Source: Halomonas sp. (lineage in GTDB: Bacteria; Pseudomonadota; Gammaproteobacteria; Pseudomonadales; Halomonadaceae). Taken from it: DNA of 64,000 nucleotides. The DNA lies in NCBI RefSeq assembly GCF_017983445.1, contig NZ_JAGOBJ010000001.1:313632-377631 (forward strand), read 5' to 3'. The notes below the pieces were generated by a model. That model did no database searches. It was not told the origin of the DNA and was given only the letters and a program-made list of their open reading frames with translations. This document shows, in pieces, positions 1 to 9,087 of the stretch (position 1 is its first letter; every line of letters starts with the position of its first letter). Both the position numbers and the translations under genes were made by a program.

Positions 1-55
1 AACCGATGCATCCCAGATATAGCCAGCACTGGTGTTTTTCTAACTGTTCGCGCAT
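1..55 (-). CDS. N-terminal fragment of an unassigned protein (runs off the window)
   Basis: An ATG at 55-53 opens a frame that stays open to the window edge (18 codons, beginning MREQLEKHQCW and then hydrophobic). It starts 11 bases after the crcB stop, with a weak AAGAG about ten bases upstream, which fits a third gene in the leftward crcB operon. The short N-terminal charged stretch followed by hydrophobic residues suggests a membrane protein, but too little is visible to assign a family. It may be only a chance open frame. Confidence 0.35.
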   Translation of the reverse strand, partial: MREQLEKHQCWLYLGCIG

Positions 56-66
56 GACATGACTCT

Positions 67-468
67 TTAGCGGGGTAGCGGATCGTAGGGACGCGCCAGG
101 CGTTCGCCTGCCATGGCTGCCAATAGCCACAGCGGTAGACTTACCCCCACGTATAAAAGCCCCAGCCATGTCTGGCCACGGTTAATGAAGTGCAGAATTT
201 CCAGGCTAAACACCGAAAAGGTGGTAAAGCCGCCACAAAAGCCCGCAACCAGAAACGGATGCCAATGGGCAAGTTTACCGTGGGGGACGCGCAGCGCCAT
301 CGCCGCTATCCATCCAATCAGGCCAGAGCCCACCACATTCACAATTAGCGTACCCCAAGGGAAATAGCTGCCAAGCACTGCCTGGGAAATGAGCGAAACA
401 GCATAGCGCAAACTACTGCCAAAACCGCTGCCCAGCCCCACGGCCAGGTAGGTTTTCCAGGCGTTCAT
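67..468 (-). CDS. crcB: CrcB/Fluc fluoride channel, subunit 1
   Basis: This 133-residue, four-helix inner-membrane protein belongs to the Fluc family, which exports fluoride as a dimer. Family marks visible are Arg21, FPWGT with Asn44, and the GGFTTFSVFS box carrying Phe84 and Phe87. It overlaps the upstream crcB copy by ATGA and has a good AGGAGG site, so the two are translationally coupled. Positive charges lie at the N terminus (K5), the loop after helix 2 (R60, K65) and the C terminus (R123, R126, R133), predicting N-terminus-in topology. Family assignment is secure; dimer partner is inferred. Confidence 0.93.
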   Translation of the reverse strand: MNAWKTYLAVGLGSGFGSSLRYAVSLISQAVLGSYFPWGTLIVNVVGSGLIGWIAAMALRVPHGKLAHWHPFLVAGFCGGFTTFSVFSLEILHFINRGQTWLGLLYVGVSLPLWLLAAMAGERLARPYDPLPR

Positions 469-851
469 GCGTGGCCTCCTGACGATAGCCAGCCTAGCGC
501 TACCATGCTTATACCCAGTAGCAGTGTGGCGCTTATATTGAATGCGGCACGTCCCGCCTGGCCACTTTGCCAGAGCTCAAGGGTCTGCAGGCTGAACGAG
601 GAAACCGTGGTATAGCCGCCCAGTAAGCCGACGATCGTGAAAAGCCATAAAGCGCTAGGACCGCTGGGCAGGCCTAGACTGCCGAACAGCCATCCCGCCA
701 GAAAGGCGCCGCTTGCATTGACCGCAAGGGTTCCCCAGGGAAACGCTTTGCCTGACAGGCGGGCCATAACGTTGGAGATGGCGAACCGGGCCATTCCTCC
801 GAGCGCGCCGCCAAGTGCGACCAGCAATATACCTGCTACTTCGTGCCCCAT
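465..851 (-). CDS. crcB: CrcB/Fluc fluoride channel, subunit 2
   Basis: This is a second, divergent Fluc protein of 128 residues with Arg22, FPWGT, Asn45 and the box GGYTTVSSFS. In this copy the first of the two pore phenylalanines is Val83, while Phe86 is kept. Positive charges are in the loops after helices 1 and 3 (R22, R31, K35, R101) and none are at the ends, so orientation is predicted opposite to the neighbouring copy. There is no clear Shine-Dalgarno before the ATG at 851; a TTG at codon 9 is a possible alternative start. No fluoride riboswitch motif is visible in the 59 bases upstream. Confidence 0.9.
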   Translation of the reverse strand: MGHEVAGILLVALGGALGGMARFAISNVMARLSGKAFPWGTLAVNASGAFLAGWLFGSLGLPSGPSALWLFTIVGLLGGYTTVSSFSLQTLELWQSGQAGRAAFNISATLLLGISMVALGWLSSGGHA

Positions 852-863
852 GTATGTGTTTTA

Positions 864-890
864 GCCGCCTAATGGGTAGGCGGCTAATTC
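864..890. terminator. Hairpin between leuA and crcB
   Basis: A nine-base-pair stem (TTAGCCGCC with GGCGGCTAA) encloses a nine-base loop just after the leuA stop and just before crcB subunit 2. It lacks a strong T tract in either direction, so it may be a weak terminator or a processing or stability element in a leuA-crcB transcript. Confidence 0.45.
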
Positions 891-910
891 TAGCACAGGC
901 GCTGAAGCAA

Positions 911-2605
911 CTAGACCGTAAGCGCGCTTTCGGTGGGATGTTGAGCGTTCTTGTCAGTGGTCTTCGCCGCTAAATTGATACCTGAAATCAGCGCTTTCAA
1001 TGAAGCACTCACGGTATCGCTATCTTCAGCAAAAGCACAGATCCGCTGACCGTCTATGTTGAGCTGAACGAAGGCAATGGCATTGGCTTCGCTGTCGCCG
1101 CCTAGCGAATGTTCGCTGTAATCGATAATACCGATGCTGGCGCCTGAGTGTTTCTGCCAGGCGTCGGTAAACGCGGACATGGCACCATTACCTGAGCCTG
1201 CCAAACGCAGCGTTTCACTGCCTTGCCACAGGGTCACTTCAAGGCCTTCGCGCTGGCCTTTGGAAAGCTGGTAATCCGCCAGTGACAGTGGCGTTTCCTG
1301 AGTGAAGTTATCGAACATCACCTGGCGAACCATCTCGCTTGAAAGCTCGCTGGCGCGATCTTCGCTCTCTTTTTGCACATACGGGGCAAGCGCCAGCATC
1401 ATCCAGCGTGGCAGGTTGATGCCGTAGTCACGCTCAAGCAGGAAGGCCATGCCGCCCTTGCCGGATTGGCTGTTAACCCGAATGACCGCTTGATAATCAC
1501 GACCAATATCGTGAGGGTCAATCGGCAGATAAGCCACTTGCCAAGGCTCATCAGCCTTCTGGTGTTTCAAGGATTTGCGAATCGCATCCTGATGGCTGCC
1601 GGAAAACGCGGTATACACCATTTCACCTACCCACGGGTGACGCGGGTGCATGGCGATCCCGGTGCACTCGTTTACCACCTGGATGATTTCATCGGGGTTG
1701 GAAAGGTCAAGCTTGGGATCAATGCCCTGGCTATACAGGTTCATGGCCAGCGTTACAATATCCATATTGCCGGTACGCTCGCCGTTGCCTAAAAGCGTAC
1801 CTTCCACGCGGTCAGCGCCAGCAAGTAAGGCAAGCTCTGCGGAGGCCACGGCACCGCCCCGGTCGTTATGGGTATGTACCGAGATAATCACGCTATCGCG
1901 ACGGCTGATATGCTGGCAGAAGTATTCGATCTGATCGGCATGGTGATGAGGGCCTGCCACTTCGACCGTGGTGGGCAGGTTGAGAATGCATTTGTTCTCG
2001 GGGGTTGGCTGCCAAACGTCCATAACCGCTTCGCAGATAGCCAGTGAGAAGTCGATTTCAGTGCTGGAAAAGCTTTCCGGCGAGTACTGGAAACGCCAGG
2101 CGACATCTGGATAGCGCTCGGCATGCTGCTTGACCCAGGTCGCGCCCTGAACGGCGATCTGAGTGATACCGTCGCGGTCCATTTCAAATACGCGCTCGCG
2201 CTGGATCGTCGAGGTCGAATTATACAGGTGGATAATGGCGCGCTTGGCACCCACCAGCGAATCAAAGGTCTTTTCGATCAGGTGCTCGCGGCACTGTACC
2301 AGCACGGCAATGGTGACATCATCCGGAATCTGGTTTTCTTCAATCAGCCAGCGGACAAAATCAAAATCGGGCTGGCTGGCTGAAGGAAACCCCACCATGA
2401 CTTCTTTGATGCCCACCTTGACGATCTGATGCCAGAAGCGTTTCTTCTGCTCAACGGTCATCGGCTCAAGCAGCGCCTGGTTACCATCGCGTAGGTCTTC
2501 ACTTACCCAGATCGGCGCACGATCGAGGTCACGGTCAGGCCATTGACGGTTAAACGCAGGAACGCGCGGTGCTGGGCGGTATTTACGATGATCGAAAGCA
2601 GACAT
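911..2605 (-). CDS. leuA: 2-isopropylmalate synthase (yeast-type LeuA)
   Basis: This enzyme condenses acetyl-CoA with 2-oxoisovalerate in the first committed step of leucine synthesis. The 564-residue protein has the catalytic barrel with RDGNQAL near residue 40 and the metal-binding HTHNDRGG, followed by GNGERTGN. The C-terminal 130 residues form the LeuA regulatory domain that usually binds leucine. The N terminus and length match the longer, yeast-like form used by many proteobacteria and actinobacteria. AGGAA precedes the ATG at 2605. It is divergent from an Lrp-type regulator 264 bases away, but regulation by that protein is only a possibility. No convincing leucine-rich leader peptide is seen. 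Confidence 0.96.
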   Translation of the reverse strand: MSAFDHRKYRPAPRVPAFNRQWPDRDLDRAPIWVSEDLRDGNQALLEPMTVEQKKRFWHQIVKVGIKEVMVGFPSASQPDFDFVRWLIEENQIPDDVTIAVLVQCREHLIEKTFDSLVGAKRAIIHLYNSTSTIQRERVFEMDRDGITQIAVQGATWVKQHAERYPDVAWRFQYSPESFSSTEIDFSLAICEAVMDVWQPTPENKCILNLPTTVEVAGPHHHADQIEYFCQHISRRDSVIISVHTHNDRGGAVASAELALLAGADRVEGTLLGNGERTGNMDIVTLAMNLYSQGIDPKLDLSNPDEIIQVVNECTGIAMHPRHPWVGEMVYTAFSGSHQDAIRKSLKHQKADEPWQVAYLPIDPHDIGRDYQAVIRVNSQSGKGGMAFLLERDYGINLPRWMMLALAPYVQKESEDRASELSSEMVRQVMFDNFTQETPLSLADYQLSKGQREGLEVTLWQGSETLRLAGSGNGAMSAFTDAWQKHSGASIGIIDYSEHSLGGDSEANAIAFVQLNIDGQRICAFAEDSDTVSASLKALISGINLAAKTTDKNAQHPTESALTV

Positions 2606-2869
2606 GATGAGATTCCTAAGGGATTAATGACTTGGAAAACAGGCCGCTTGTGGCGTAGGCCTTGATTCATTGACACACATTCATCGGTGCAGACTCATGA
2701 TTCCGAGTACTTTTGGTGCAGAGTATTGCACGCAACCGTTAACTGCTTTTGACAGTATGAATAGTGTAACGGGTTTTTGGCGCCAGGTTATTGCGAAAAA
2801 TAGATAAAAATGGCATTAATTGGCAGTATGTTTTAATAAATTGAAAATTATTAGCAGAGGCTGCTTATT

Positions 2870-3352
2870 ATGTCGGTAACGCCATTGGCACTTGATCGCT
2901 TTGATCGACAGATTTTGACTATCCTCCAGCAGGAGGGGCGAATCAGTAATCAGGAGCTTGCTGACCGGATTGGCCTTTCGGCGTCGCCCTGTTTGCGTCG
3001 GGTTCGCGCGTTGGAAGAGCACGGCTTGATTATGCAGTATCGCGCTGAAGTAGACGCCCGCCAACTCGGGTATCAACTGATGGTGTTGCTGCACATTGCA
3101 ATGGATCAACATACCTCAGAGCGATTTGAGAACTTTGAGCACCATATTCGACAAATTCCCAACGTCATTGAGTGTTTGATTATTACCGGGCAGGCCGCCG
3201 ACTTTCAGTTAAAAATTCTGGTGCGCGATATGGATGACTATCAGCACCTGCTGCTGCATGTGATTAACCGTATTGAAGGGGTTACCGGTGCGCATACAAG
3301 CTTTGTGCTTCGCCGGGTTTTCGAGCATCGACCCGTGCCCAGCGAGCGCTGA
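2870..3352 (+). CDS. Lrp/AsnC-family transcriptional regulator
   Basis: This 160-residue protein has an N-terminal winged helix-turn-helix (LDRFDRQILTILQQEGRIS, then NQELADRIGLSASPCLRRV) and a C-terminal RAM/AsnC ligand-binding domain (about 70-150). Such proteins form octamers that sense amino acids. A GAGG site precedes the ATG at 2870. It lies divergent from leuA and 71 bases before a RidA gene, a context consistent with amino-acid metabolism. Which amino acid it senses cannot be read from the sequence. Confidence 0.92.
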   Translation: MSVTPLALDRFDRQILTILQQEGRISNQELADRIGLSASPCLRRVRALEEHGLIMQYRAEVDARQLGYQLMVLLHIAMDQHTSERFENFEHHIRQIPNVIECLIITGQAADFQLKILVRDMDDYQHLLLHVINRIEGVTGAHTSFVLRRVFEHRPVPSER

Positions 3353-3423
3353 GCATGAAAGCGTGGTCAGCGGCTAGATAGCCGTTTACACTGTCTTTTT
3401 ACCCATATGCAGTGGAGTCTTCT

Positions 3424-3783
3424 ATGTCTATCAAACGTCACGATACCAAAGCCCGTATGAGCCGCGCCGTTATTCATCAGGGCGTTGCCTATTTATGTGG
3501 TCAGGTGGCCGGGCCTGAAGCGCGCCATGGCGATATTGCTGCGCAGACACAAAGCATGCTGGCTCGCGTCGATGCGCTGTTAAAAGAGATTGGTTCCAGC
3601 CGCGAGGAGCTACTCAGTGCCACGATTTATCTCAAGGATGGCAGTGATTTCGCCGCCATGAATGACGTCTGGGACGCCTGGGTACCTGAAGGCTATGCGC
3701 CGGCTCGCACCTGCGTATGCGCTCCGATGCCTGCCGACGAGTTAAAAGTGGAAATTAGCGTAACGACTGCTGTTTCGGCCTGA
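3424..3783 (+). CDS. RidA-family (YjgF) protein
   Basis: The 119-residue protein belongs to the RidA superfamily of trimeric imine/enamine deaminases that protect PLP enzymes from 2-aminoacrylate. It contains the family C-terminal pattern with an arginine before a cysteine ([18 protein letters not shown]), where RidA places its catalytic arginine. The start at 3424 is chosen because GTGGAG lies seven bases upstream; a start twelve bases earlier would bury that site. It follows an Lrp-type regulator and is convergent with hexR. It looks like a RidA paralogue of the group with ending VEISVTTA rather than the housekeeping copy. Confidence 0.88.
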   Translation: MSIKRHDTKARMSRAVIHQGVAYLCGQVAGPEARHGDIAAQTQSMLARVDALLKEIGSSREELLSATIYLKDGSDFAAMNDVWDAWVPEGYAPARTCVCAPMPADELKVEISVTTAVSA

Positions 3784-3786
3784 GCG

Positions 3787-4650
3787 CTATTGGCTGGGCG
3801 AATCTAGCGGAAAGCGGGTGTCACGCAGGCTATCCTTGATTTTCTTCAGGTGCGGGAGAAAATCCTCGCCGCGGCGTAGCGTGACTCCGGTGGCTAGCGC
3901 GTCAATTAGCGTTAGCTGAATGACTCTGGATGTCATCGGCATATAGTGGTCGGTGTCTTCTGGCGTCGCCACATCAAGGGTGGCGCTGCACTCTGCACCC
4001 AGCGGTGAGTCTGGCGCGGTGATTCCCAGCACTACCGCTCCGGCTTCACGCGCCACGCGCGCGATGTCGACCAGCTCGCGGGTGCGCCCAGTGTAGGAGA
4101 TAATCACCACCACGTCCCCAGTATGGCAGGATGCCGCCACCATGCGCTGCATGAGTACATCGGCATAAGCCATCACCGGCAGGTTGAAGCGGAAAAACTT
4201 ATGCTGGGCATCCTGCGCGACAGCCCCTGACGCGCCCAAGCCGAAAAAATGAATCTGTTTTGCTTGGGTCAGGTAGTCAACCATGCGCTCAACGGCTGAA
4301 ATGTCGATGTCACGCTGCGCTTCATCCAGTGCTGCAATCGTTGCGCCAAAAATCTTATGTGTGTACTGAGCGGCCGTATCACCGGGCTCTACCGCACGAG
4401 TCACATAGGGAGTACCGCCAGCCAGGCTTTGGGCCAGTTTGATTTTAAAATCCGGGTAGCCCTTGGCGCCAAAGTTGCGGCAAAACCGATTCACGGTAGG
4501 CTCACTGACGCAGGCCGCCTGAGCAAGGCTTGCGATGCTTAAGCTGGTTGCCGCGGCCGGATCTTCTAAAATCACATTAGCGACCTTGCGCTCGGAGCGA
4601 TTTAAATCTTCTAAGCGTTCGCGTAAGCGATTAAGCAAATCATGCGCCAT
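3787..4650 (-). CDS. hexR: HexR-like RpiR-family regulator
   Basis: This 287-residue regulator has an N-terminal RpiR helix-turn-helix ([20 protein letters not shown], residues about 30-60) and a C-terminal SIS sugar-phosphate domain (about 120-260, including [19 protein letters not shown]). HexR in pseudomonads represses zwf, edd and related Entner-Doudoroff genes and is released by KDPG. The start at 4650 is preferred: GGAG lies ten bases upstream and the N terminus matches the family. It begins 11 bases inside the end of the upstream EAL regulator gene, so it is the third gene of a leftward signalling operon rather than adjacent to zwf as in Pseudomonas. Exact orthology is likely but unproven. 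Confidence 0.85.
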   Translation of the reverse strand: MAHDLLNRLRERLEDLNRSERKVANVILEDPAAATSLSIASLAQAACVSEPTVNRFCRNFGAKGYPDFKIKLAQSLAGGTPYVTRAVEPGDTAAQYTHKIFGATIAALDEAQRDIDISAVERMVDYLTQAKQIHFFGLGASGAVAQDAQHKFFRFNLPVMAYADVLMQRMVAASCHTGDVVVIISYTGRTRELVDIARVAREAGAVVLGITAPDSPLGAECSATLDVATPEDTDHYMPMTSRVIQLTLIDALATGVTLRRGEDFLPHLKKIKDSLRDTRFPLDSPSQ

Positions 4651-6412
4651 GAAACAAGCTCCGTGTAGTGAGTGGCGTAGACTGTGGAACCCAATTGTTA
4701 CACCAGGCAACAAAGTCATCAGCAGGCAATGGGCGGGCATAAAAATAGCCTTGCGCGGCCTCACACCCGATAGAGCGCAGGTAGGCCGCCTGTGAGGCGG
4801 TTTCGATACCTTCTGCTACCACGTCGCAGCCCACCGCATGTGCCAACTGAGTAATCATAACGGCAAGCTGGCGGTCCACGGCATTTTTTTCAATATCCAT
4901 CACAAACGCGCGATCAATCTTTAATGTCGAAAAGGGTAGCGTTTTGACATAGGCGAGCGATGAGTGGCCGGTGCCGAAGTCGTCAATAGCCACGGCCACG
5001 TTCATTCTGGCGAGCTGAGCTAGCTGAAGACGGGCATTTTGCATATCACTCATCAAGCCTGACTCAGTCACTTCCAGTGCCAGAAAACGCTCTGGAATAT
5101 CATATGCCGCGAGTCTGTTCAGCAGTTTTTGGGCGAAGTCCTTGCGCGTTAGCTGGCGTGCCGCCACATTGACCGCAATATGGAAATGGTCATCGAGCAG
5201 CCCCTGCTGTCGCCAGGCCACGATTTGCTGCATGGTTTCTTCAAGCACCCATTCGCCAATCGCCAGAATATCTCCGCTGGCTTCCGCCAAAGGAATGAAG
5301 TCTCCCGGCGAAATGTGTCCAAGCTCAGGATGATGCCAGCGCAACAGGGCTTCTGCGCCGAGAATCTGTTGGGTCGCCAACGAGATTTTAGGCTGAAAGG
5401 CCAGCGACATCTCGCCACGCTGAGGAGCGCCACGGATGGCTTGCTGAAGGTTGAGCCGGTGGCGCTGCTGTATTTCCAGCGTTTCCTGATAGCGCTGCAT
5501 ACGCAGATTGCTGCCTCTGTGCGGCAATGCTAACGCTGCCATATGCACCAGCCGCTCGATATCAAAGCGTCCGCTTGCCCAACTGATCCCAATGCGCGCA
5601 TCCAGCGGCAAGAGTAAATCGCCCAGCGTCTGATCCTGCTCAAAGGTGCTGAGTAGCCGTGCACCTAGCTGTTCAAGCTCATCTTGATCGCTGATCGGGG
5701 TGATGACCAGAAGCTCGCTTCCGCCCCATAAGCCCAATAGACCAACATTGTTCAAATGTGCAGAAAGCTGCTGGCTGGTATGTTCAATCAATTGGTCGGC
5801 GACGGTGTAGCCATGCAGGCGTACCACATTATCCAAATCATCCAGGGCAATAAATAAAAGCCCTGTGCCCGAGGCCTTTAGCGTGGATTCCTTAAGCGCT
5901 TGCATCAAGCCGCGCCGATTAGGCAGTTGGGTGATGGGGTCGGTGCGTGACTGACGATCAAGCTCCTGGGTACGCCTGGCCACCATGCGCTCAAGCGTTT
6001 CTGCCTGTTGGTCGCGTACCTGGTAGCGGTGCTCAAGGCTGAGCGCATTGCGAATACGCTGAAGCACTTCACTATGATTAAAGGGTTTAGTAATGAAGTC
6101 GCGCGCGCCCATACTCAGGGCGCGATAACGGGTGGCGTCGTCAATTTGTGCGGTGAGTACGATAATGGGTGGAATCTGGCGCGAAAATTGATTCTGCAGC
6201 AATGTCATAAGGTCGTAGCCGTTCAAAAACGGCATGCGAATATCCAACAGTATCAAGTCGGGCTTTTGCTGCTGACAATGGGCAAGGACCTGACGTGGGT
6301 CGCTAATTCCGTGTACCTGGGTAAAACCATGATCGTCTAACAGGTCCAGTAGCAGCTCAACGTTAGTAGGATTATCGTCCACTACCAGCACATGTTTGCC
6401 GACTAGGTTCAT
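4640..6412 (-). CDS. Response regulator with REC, degenerate GGDEF and EAL domains
   Basis: The 590-residue protein has a receiver (about 6-125, phosphoacceptor Asp57), a GGDEF domain (about 155-310) and an EAL domain (about 330-575). The GGDEF signature is GGSEL at 230-234, so diguanylate cyclase activity is probably lost. The EAL domain keeps EALLRW (354 onward), LEVTES, DDFGTG, KIDRAFV and AEGIET, so c-di-GMP phosphodiesterase activity is expected. Its start overlaps the stop of the upstream hybrid kinase by ATGA, making the kinase its probable partner. It is cytoplasmic, with no membrane segments. Downstream it overlaps hexR by 11 bases. Confidence 0.92.
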   Translation of the reverse strand: MNLVGKHVLVVDDNPTNVELLLDLLDDHGFTQVHGISDPRQVLAHCQQQKPDLILLDIRMPFLNGYDLMTLLQNQFSRQIPPIIVLTAQIDDATRYRALSMGARDFITKPFNHSEVLQRIRNALSLEHRYQVRDQQAETLERMVARRTQELDRQSRTDPITQLPNRRGLMQALKESTLKASGTGLLFIALDDLDNVVRLHGYTVADQLIEHTSQQLSAHLNNVGLLGLWGGSELLVITPISDQDELEQLGARLLSTFEQDQTLGDLLLPLDARIGISWASGRFDIERLVHMAALALPHRGSNLRMQRYQETLEIQQRHRLNLQQAIRGAPQRGEMSLAFQPKISLATQQILGAEALLRWHHPELGHISPGDFIPLAEASGDILAIGEWVLEETMQQIVAWRQQGLLDDHFHIAVNVAARQLTRKDFAQKLLNRLAAYDIPERFLALEVTESGLMSDMQNARLQLAQLARMNVAVAIDDFGTGHSSLAYVKTLPFSTLKIDRAFVMDIEKNAVDRQLAVMITQLAHAVGCDVVAEGIETASQAAYLRSIGCEAAQGYFYARPLPADDFVAWCNNWVPQSTPLTTRSLFHGA

Positions 6413-9021
6413 GGCGCTTCCTCTGACGTTAAATCAATGAACTTGTTAAGGGTGCTCGCAAGCCTATTAATATCCAAAGGCTTGGTAAGATAAGCATCAA
6501 AGCCTGCAGCCAGACCGTTTTTAATATCACGCTCCATTGCGTTGGACGATAGCGCAATAATATGAATACCGCGTAACTGCTTATCTTTTTGGATGATATC
6601 CAGCGCCTGAAAGCCATTCATTCCGGGCAGATGTATATCCATTAATACCACGTCGGGAGGTGATTGGCGCATCATCTCTAAACCGATTTCGGCGCTCGAA
6701 GCGGTCACTAGCTGAAGCTCTGCAATTTCCTCGATGATATCTTCCATAAGCCGCTGGTTAGTCGGGTTATCTTCGATATAAAGCAGTTTGTAAGCGCGCG
6801 GGTTGTTAATTGCGAAACTGGTATCGCCTGGCGCTTGGCGCGCACTGTCGTATGCCGAAGGATCGGCGTTGGGCAGGGTAAACCAGAAAGTGGCACCACA
6901 GCCAAGCGCGCTGTCCACACCCACCTGCCCATCCATGCGCTCAATCAACTGGCGCGTAATTGCCAAGCCTATGCCCGTGCCCTCAACGGCGCCATATTCA
7001 GCATCCAGGCGATTAAAGGGCTCGAACAGCTCGTGGTGGCGATGCGGCGGGATTCCGGATCCAGTATCGGCGATGTTAATACGGACATGCTCATCACCCT
7101 GTTCGGCGGTAATAGTAATGTTGCCCGCCTTGCAGTTGTACTTGATTGCATTGGACAGCAGGTTCAAAAGGACCTGTTTGACGCGCGTATAGTCGGCAAT
7201 GACCTGGCAGGGCGCTGGCAAAGGCGTGCGAATCAGGGTGATGTTGGCCGCCTCCATTGTTGCTTCCAAGGTGGAACAGGCGTCGTCAATGACGTTCTTG
7301 ATCAGCATGGGCTCAATCGATAACGCCATTTGACCAGCCTCGATTCTGGCTAGGTCGAGTACTTCATTGATCAGGCTCAACAAGTGTTGGCCACTCTTTT
7401 CAATCTGACCGATCTGGCGCTGCTGTTTACTGCTTAACGGGTCCCGGCGGGCCTTGCCCAGAAGCTGTGAGAATCCAATAATAGCGTTGAGCGGGGTGCG
7501 TAACTCGTGGCTCATCGACGACAGAAATTCACTTTTACTTTTATTGGCTTTTTCAGCCTGATCACGGGCGGCGGCCAGGTCATGCATCACCTCTTCGCGC
7601 TCTGCCATTTGACGATAAAGATTAATCAACAGGGCACAGGTATCGGTAAACGGCTGTAGCCAATCGAGTAATTCCTGGTTGAGAAGCTGCTTGCTATTGG
7701 CAATTGCGTACATGCCAATAAGCTTTTCACCATTGAAAATTGGCACGCCCAGATAGTTGGATAACGTCGGATGCCCTAGAGGAAAGCCACCGCGCAAGGT
7801 ATGGGTATAAACGTCGTTGGTCATGACGACTTCGCCAAAGGCAAACACGCGGCCCAGTAACGAATTAGGGTTGGTCAGCATCATATCGCCACTGCGCAGA
7901 CGCTCCATCAGCTGACGCGATTCATCGTTCCAGGCAAGGTCGGTAATCGCATGAATTTTAAGCGCATTGGTCTTATCGGTAGGTAGCACTTCGCCAATCA
8001 ATGCATAGTCGCTGTCGGTCAGCTCGCGCAGTGCCTCCATTAGAAACGTCCATAAGCGCTCGCCGGACATCAGTGCCTGATAATCGGTTATTCCGTGGTG
8101 AAGTACTTTCAGCAGGCCCTGTTCTTTGTTGATGCGCTGGTTGGCCGCGTGCATGTCACTTAGGTCTGTCAAGATACCTAAAAATTCGACGACCTCTTCC
8201 TGATCATTGGTAATCGCGTTGATTGCCAAATGAACCGGAATGTAGCGGCCGTCTTTATGCTGGGCATCTACTTCACGGCCCCGACCGATCACCGTAGGCT
8301 CGCCGCCAGCAAGGTAGCGGGCAATAAAAGAGTTGTGGTGAGCTGCAATATCGGGAGGCGTCAGAATAGCAACGTTTCGGCCAATCAATTCGTCTTCGGT
8401 ATAGCCAAGCAATCGCAGGGCAAACGGGTTGACGGCAATAATATTGCCCGTTCGATCAATACGCACCTTACCGGTCGCACTTTTGGTAAACAGTGCCTCA
8501 AAGCGACGCGCTGTACTGGTCAGTGCCTCTCTCATCGTGCGCTGGCGCAGCAGCTCTTCAACCTGTTGAGCCAGACCTTGCAGAATTTTTTGCTCGCGCT
8601 CTGAAAAGCTTCTGGGCTTTCGATCAATCAGGCAAAGCGTGCCCACGGGCAGGTTGCCGCTCGGGCGTAAGGGGTGGCCTGCATAAAAGCGAATAAACGG
8701 GGCATCACTGACCAGATCGTTATCGTCAAAACGGATATCGTTGAACGTATCTTCCACCACCAATGGCGCATTGTGGGTGATTGCGTGAGCGCAAAATGAA
8801 ACGCGGCGCTCTGTTTCACAGGCATCCAGGCCTTGGCGTGATTTAAACCACTGACGGTCCTTGTCGACTAACGATACAAGCGCAATGGGAACATCAAAGA
8901 TTTCCCTGGCCAGTTGAGTGATGCCGTCAAAAGTTGCTTCAAGCGGGGTATCGAGAATATTTAGAGCCTGCAAGGCCGCGAGGCGTTGTGCTTCGTCATG
9001 GGGCATGTCGGCGGCTTGCAT
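6409..9021 (-). CDS. Hybrid sensor histidine kinase (GAF-PAS-GAF-HisKA-HATPase-REC)
   Basis: This 870-residue soluble kinase has an N-terminal GAF domain (about 20-150), a PAS domain (155-285), a second GAF (305-460), a short coiled linker, HisKA with His495 in SSMSHELRTPLNAIIGF, a HATPase (about 600-715, with TGSGIP and GTGIGLAI) and a C-terminal receiver (about 735-860, VLMDIHLPGMNGF). No transmembrane segment is visible, so it senses an intracellular signal. AGGAAA precedes the ATG at 9021. It heads an operon with the EAL regulator (ATGA overlap) and hexR. The ligands of the GAF and PAS domains are unknown. Confidence 0.93.
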   Translation of the reverse strand: MQAADMPHDEAQRLAALQALNILDTPLEATFDGITQLAREIFDVPIALVSLVDKDRQWFKSRQGLDACETERRVSFCAHAITHNAPLVVEDTFNDIRFDDNDLVSDAPFIRFYAGHPLRPSGNLPVGTLCLIDRKPRSFSEREQKILQGLAQQVEELLRQRTMREALTSTARRFEALFTKSATGKVRIDRTGNIIAVNPFALRLLGYTEDELIGRNVAILTPPDIAAHHNSFIARYLAGGEPTVIGRGREVDAQHKDGRYIPVHLAINAITNDQEEVVEFLGILTDLSDMHAANQRINKEQGLLKVLHHGITDYQALMSGERLWTFLMEALRELTDSDYALIGEVLPTDKTNALKIHAITDLAWNDESRQLMERLRSGDMMLTNPNSLLGRVFAFGEVVMTNDVYTHTLRGGFPLGHPTLSNYLGVPIFNGEKLIGMYAIANSKQLLNQELLDWLQPFTDTCALLINLYRQMAEREEVMHDLAAARDQAEKANKSKSEFLSSMSHELRTPLNAIIGFSQLLGKARRDPLSSKQQRQIGQIEKSGQHLLSLINEVLDLARIEAGQMALSIEPMLIKNVIDDACSTLEATMEAANITLIRTPLPAPCQVIADYTRVKQVLLNLLSNAIKYNCKAGNITITAEQGDEHVRINIADTGSGIPPHRHHELFEPFNRLDAEYGAVEGTGIGLAITRQLIERMDGQVGVDSALGCGATFWFTLPNADPSAYDSARQAPGDTSFAINNPRAYKLLYIEDNPTNQRLMEDIIEEIAELQLVTASSAEIGLEMMRQSPPDVVLMDIHLPGMNGFQALDIIQKDKQLRGIHIIALSSNAMERDIKNGLAAGFDAYLTKPLDINRLASTLNKFIDLTSEEAP

Positions 9022-9087
9022 AAGTTTCCTAAATGAAAAAGCAGGTAAATTAATATATTTCTATTATCGGTCGCTGGTGAATGAGCT

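Noticed and set aside
852..910. Fluoride riboswitch ahead of the crcB pair
   Set aside because: The interval contains only a simple hairpin and lacks the conserved fluoride riboswitch core; the interval is also too short for a separate promoter and aptamer.
2606..2869. Leucine leader peptide and attenuator for leuA
   Set aside because: Short frames on the leftward strand have no run of leucine codons, and no terminator/antiterminator pair is evident.
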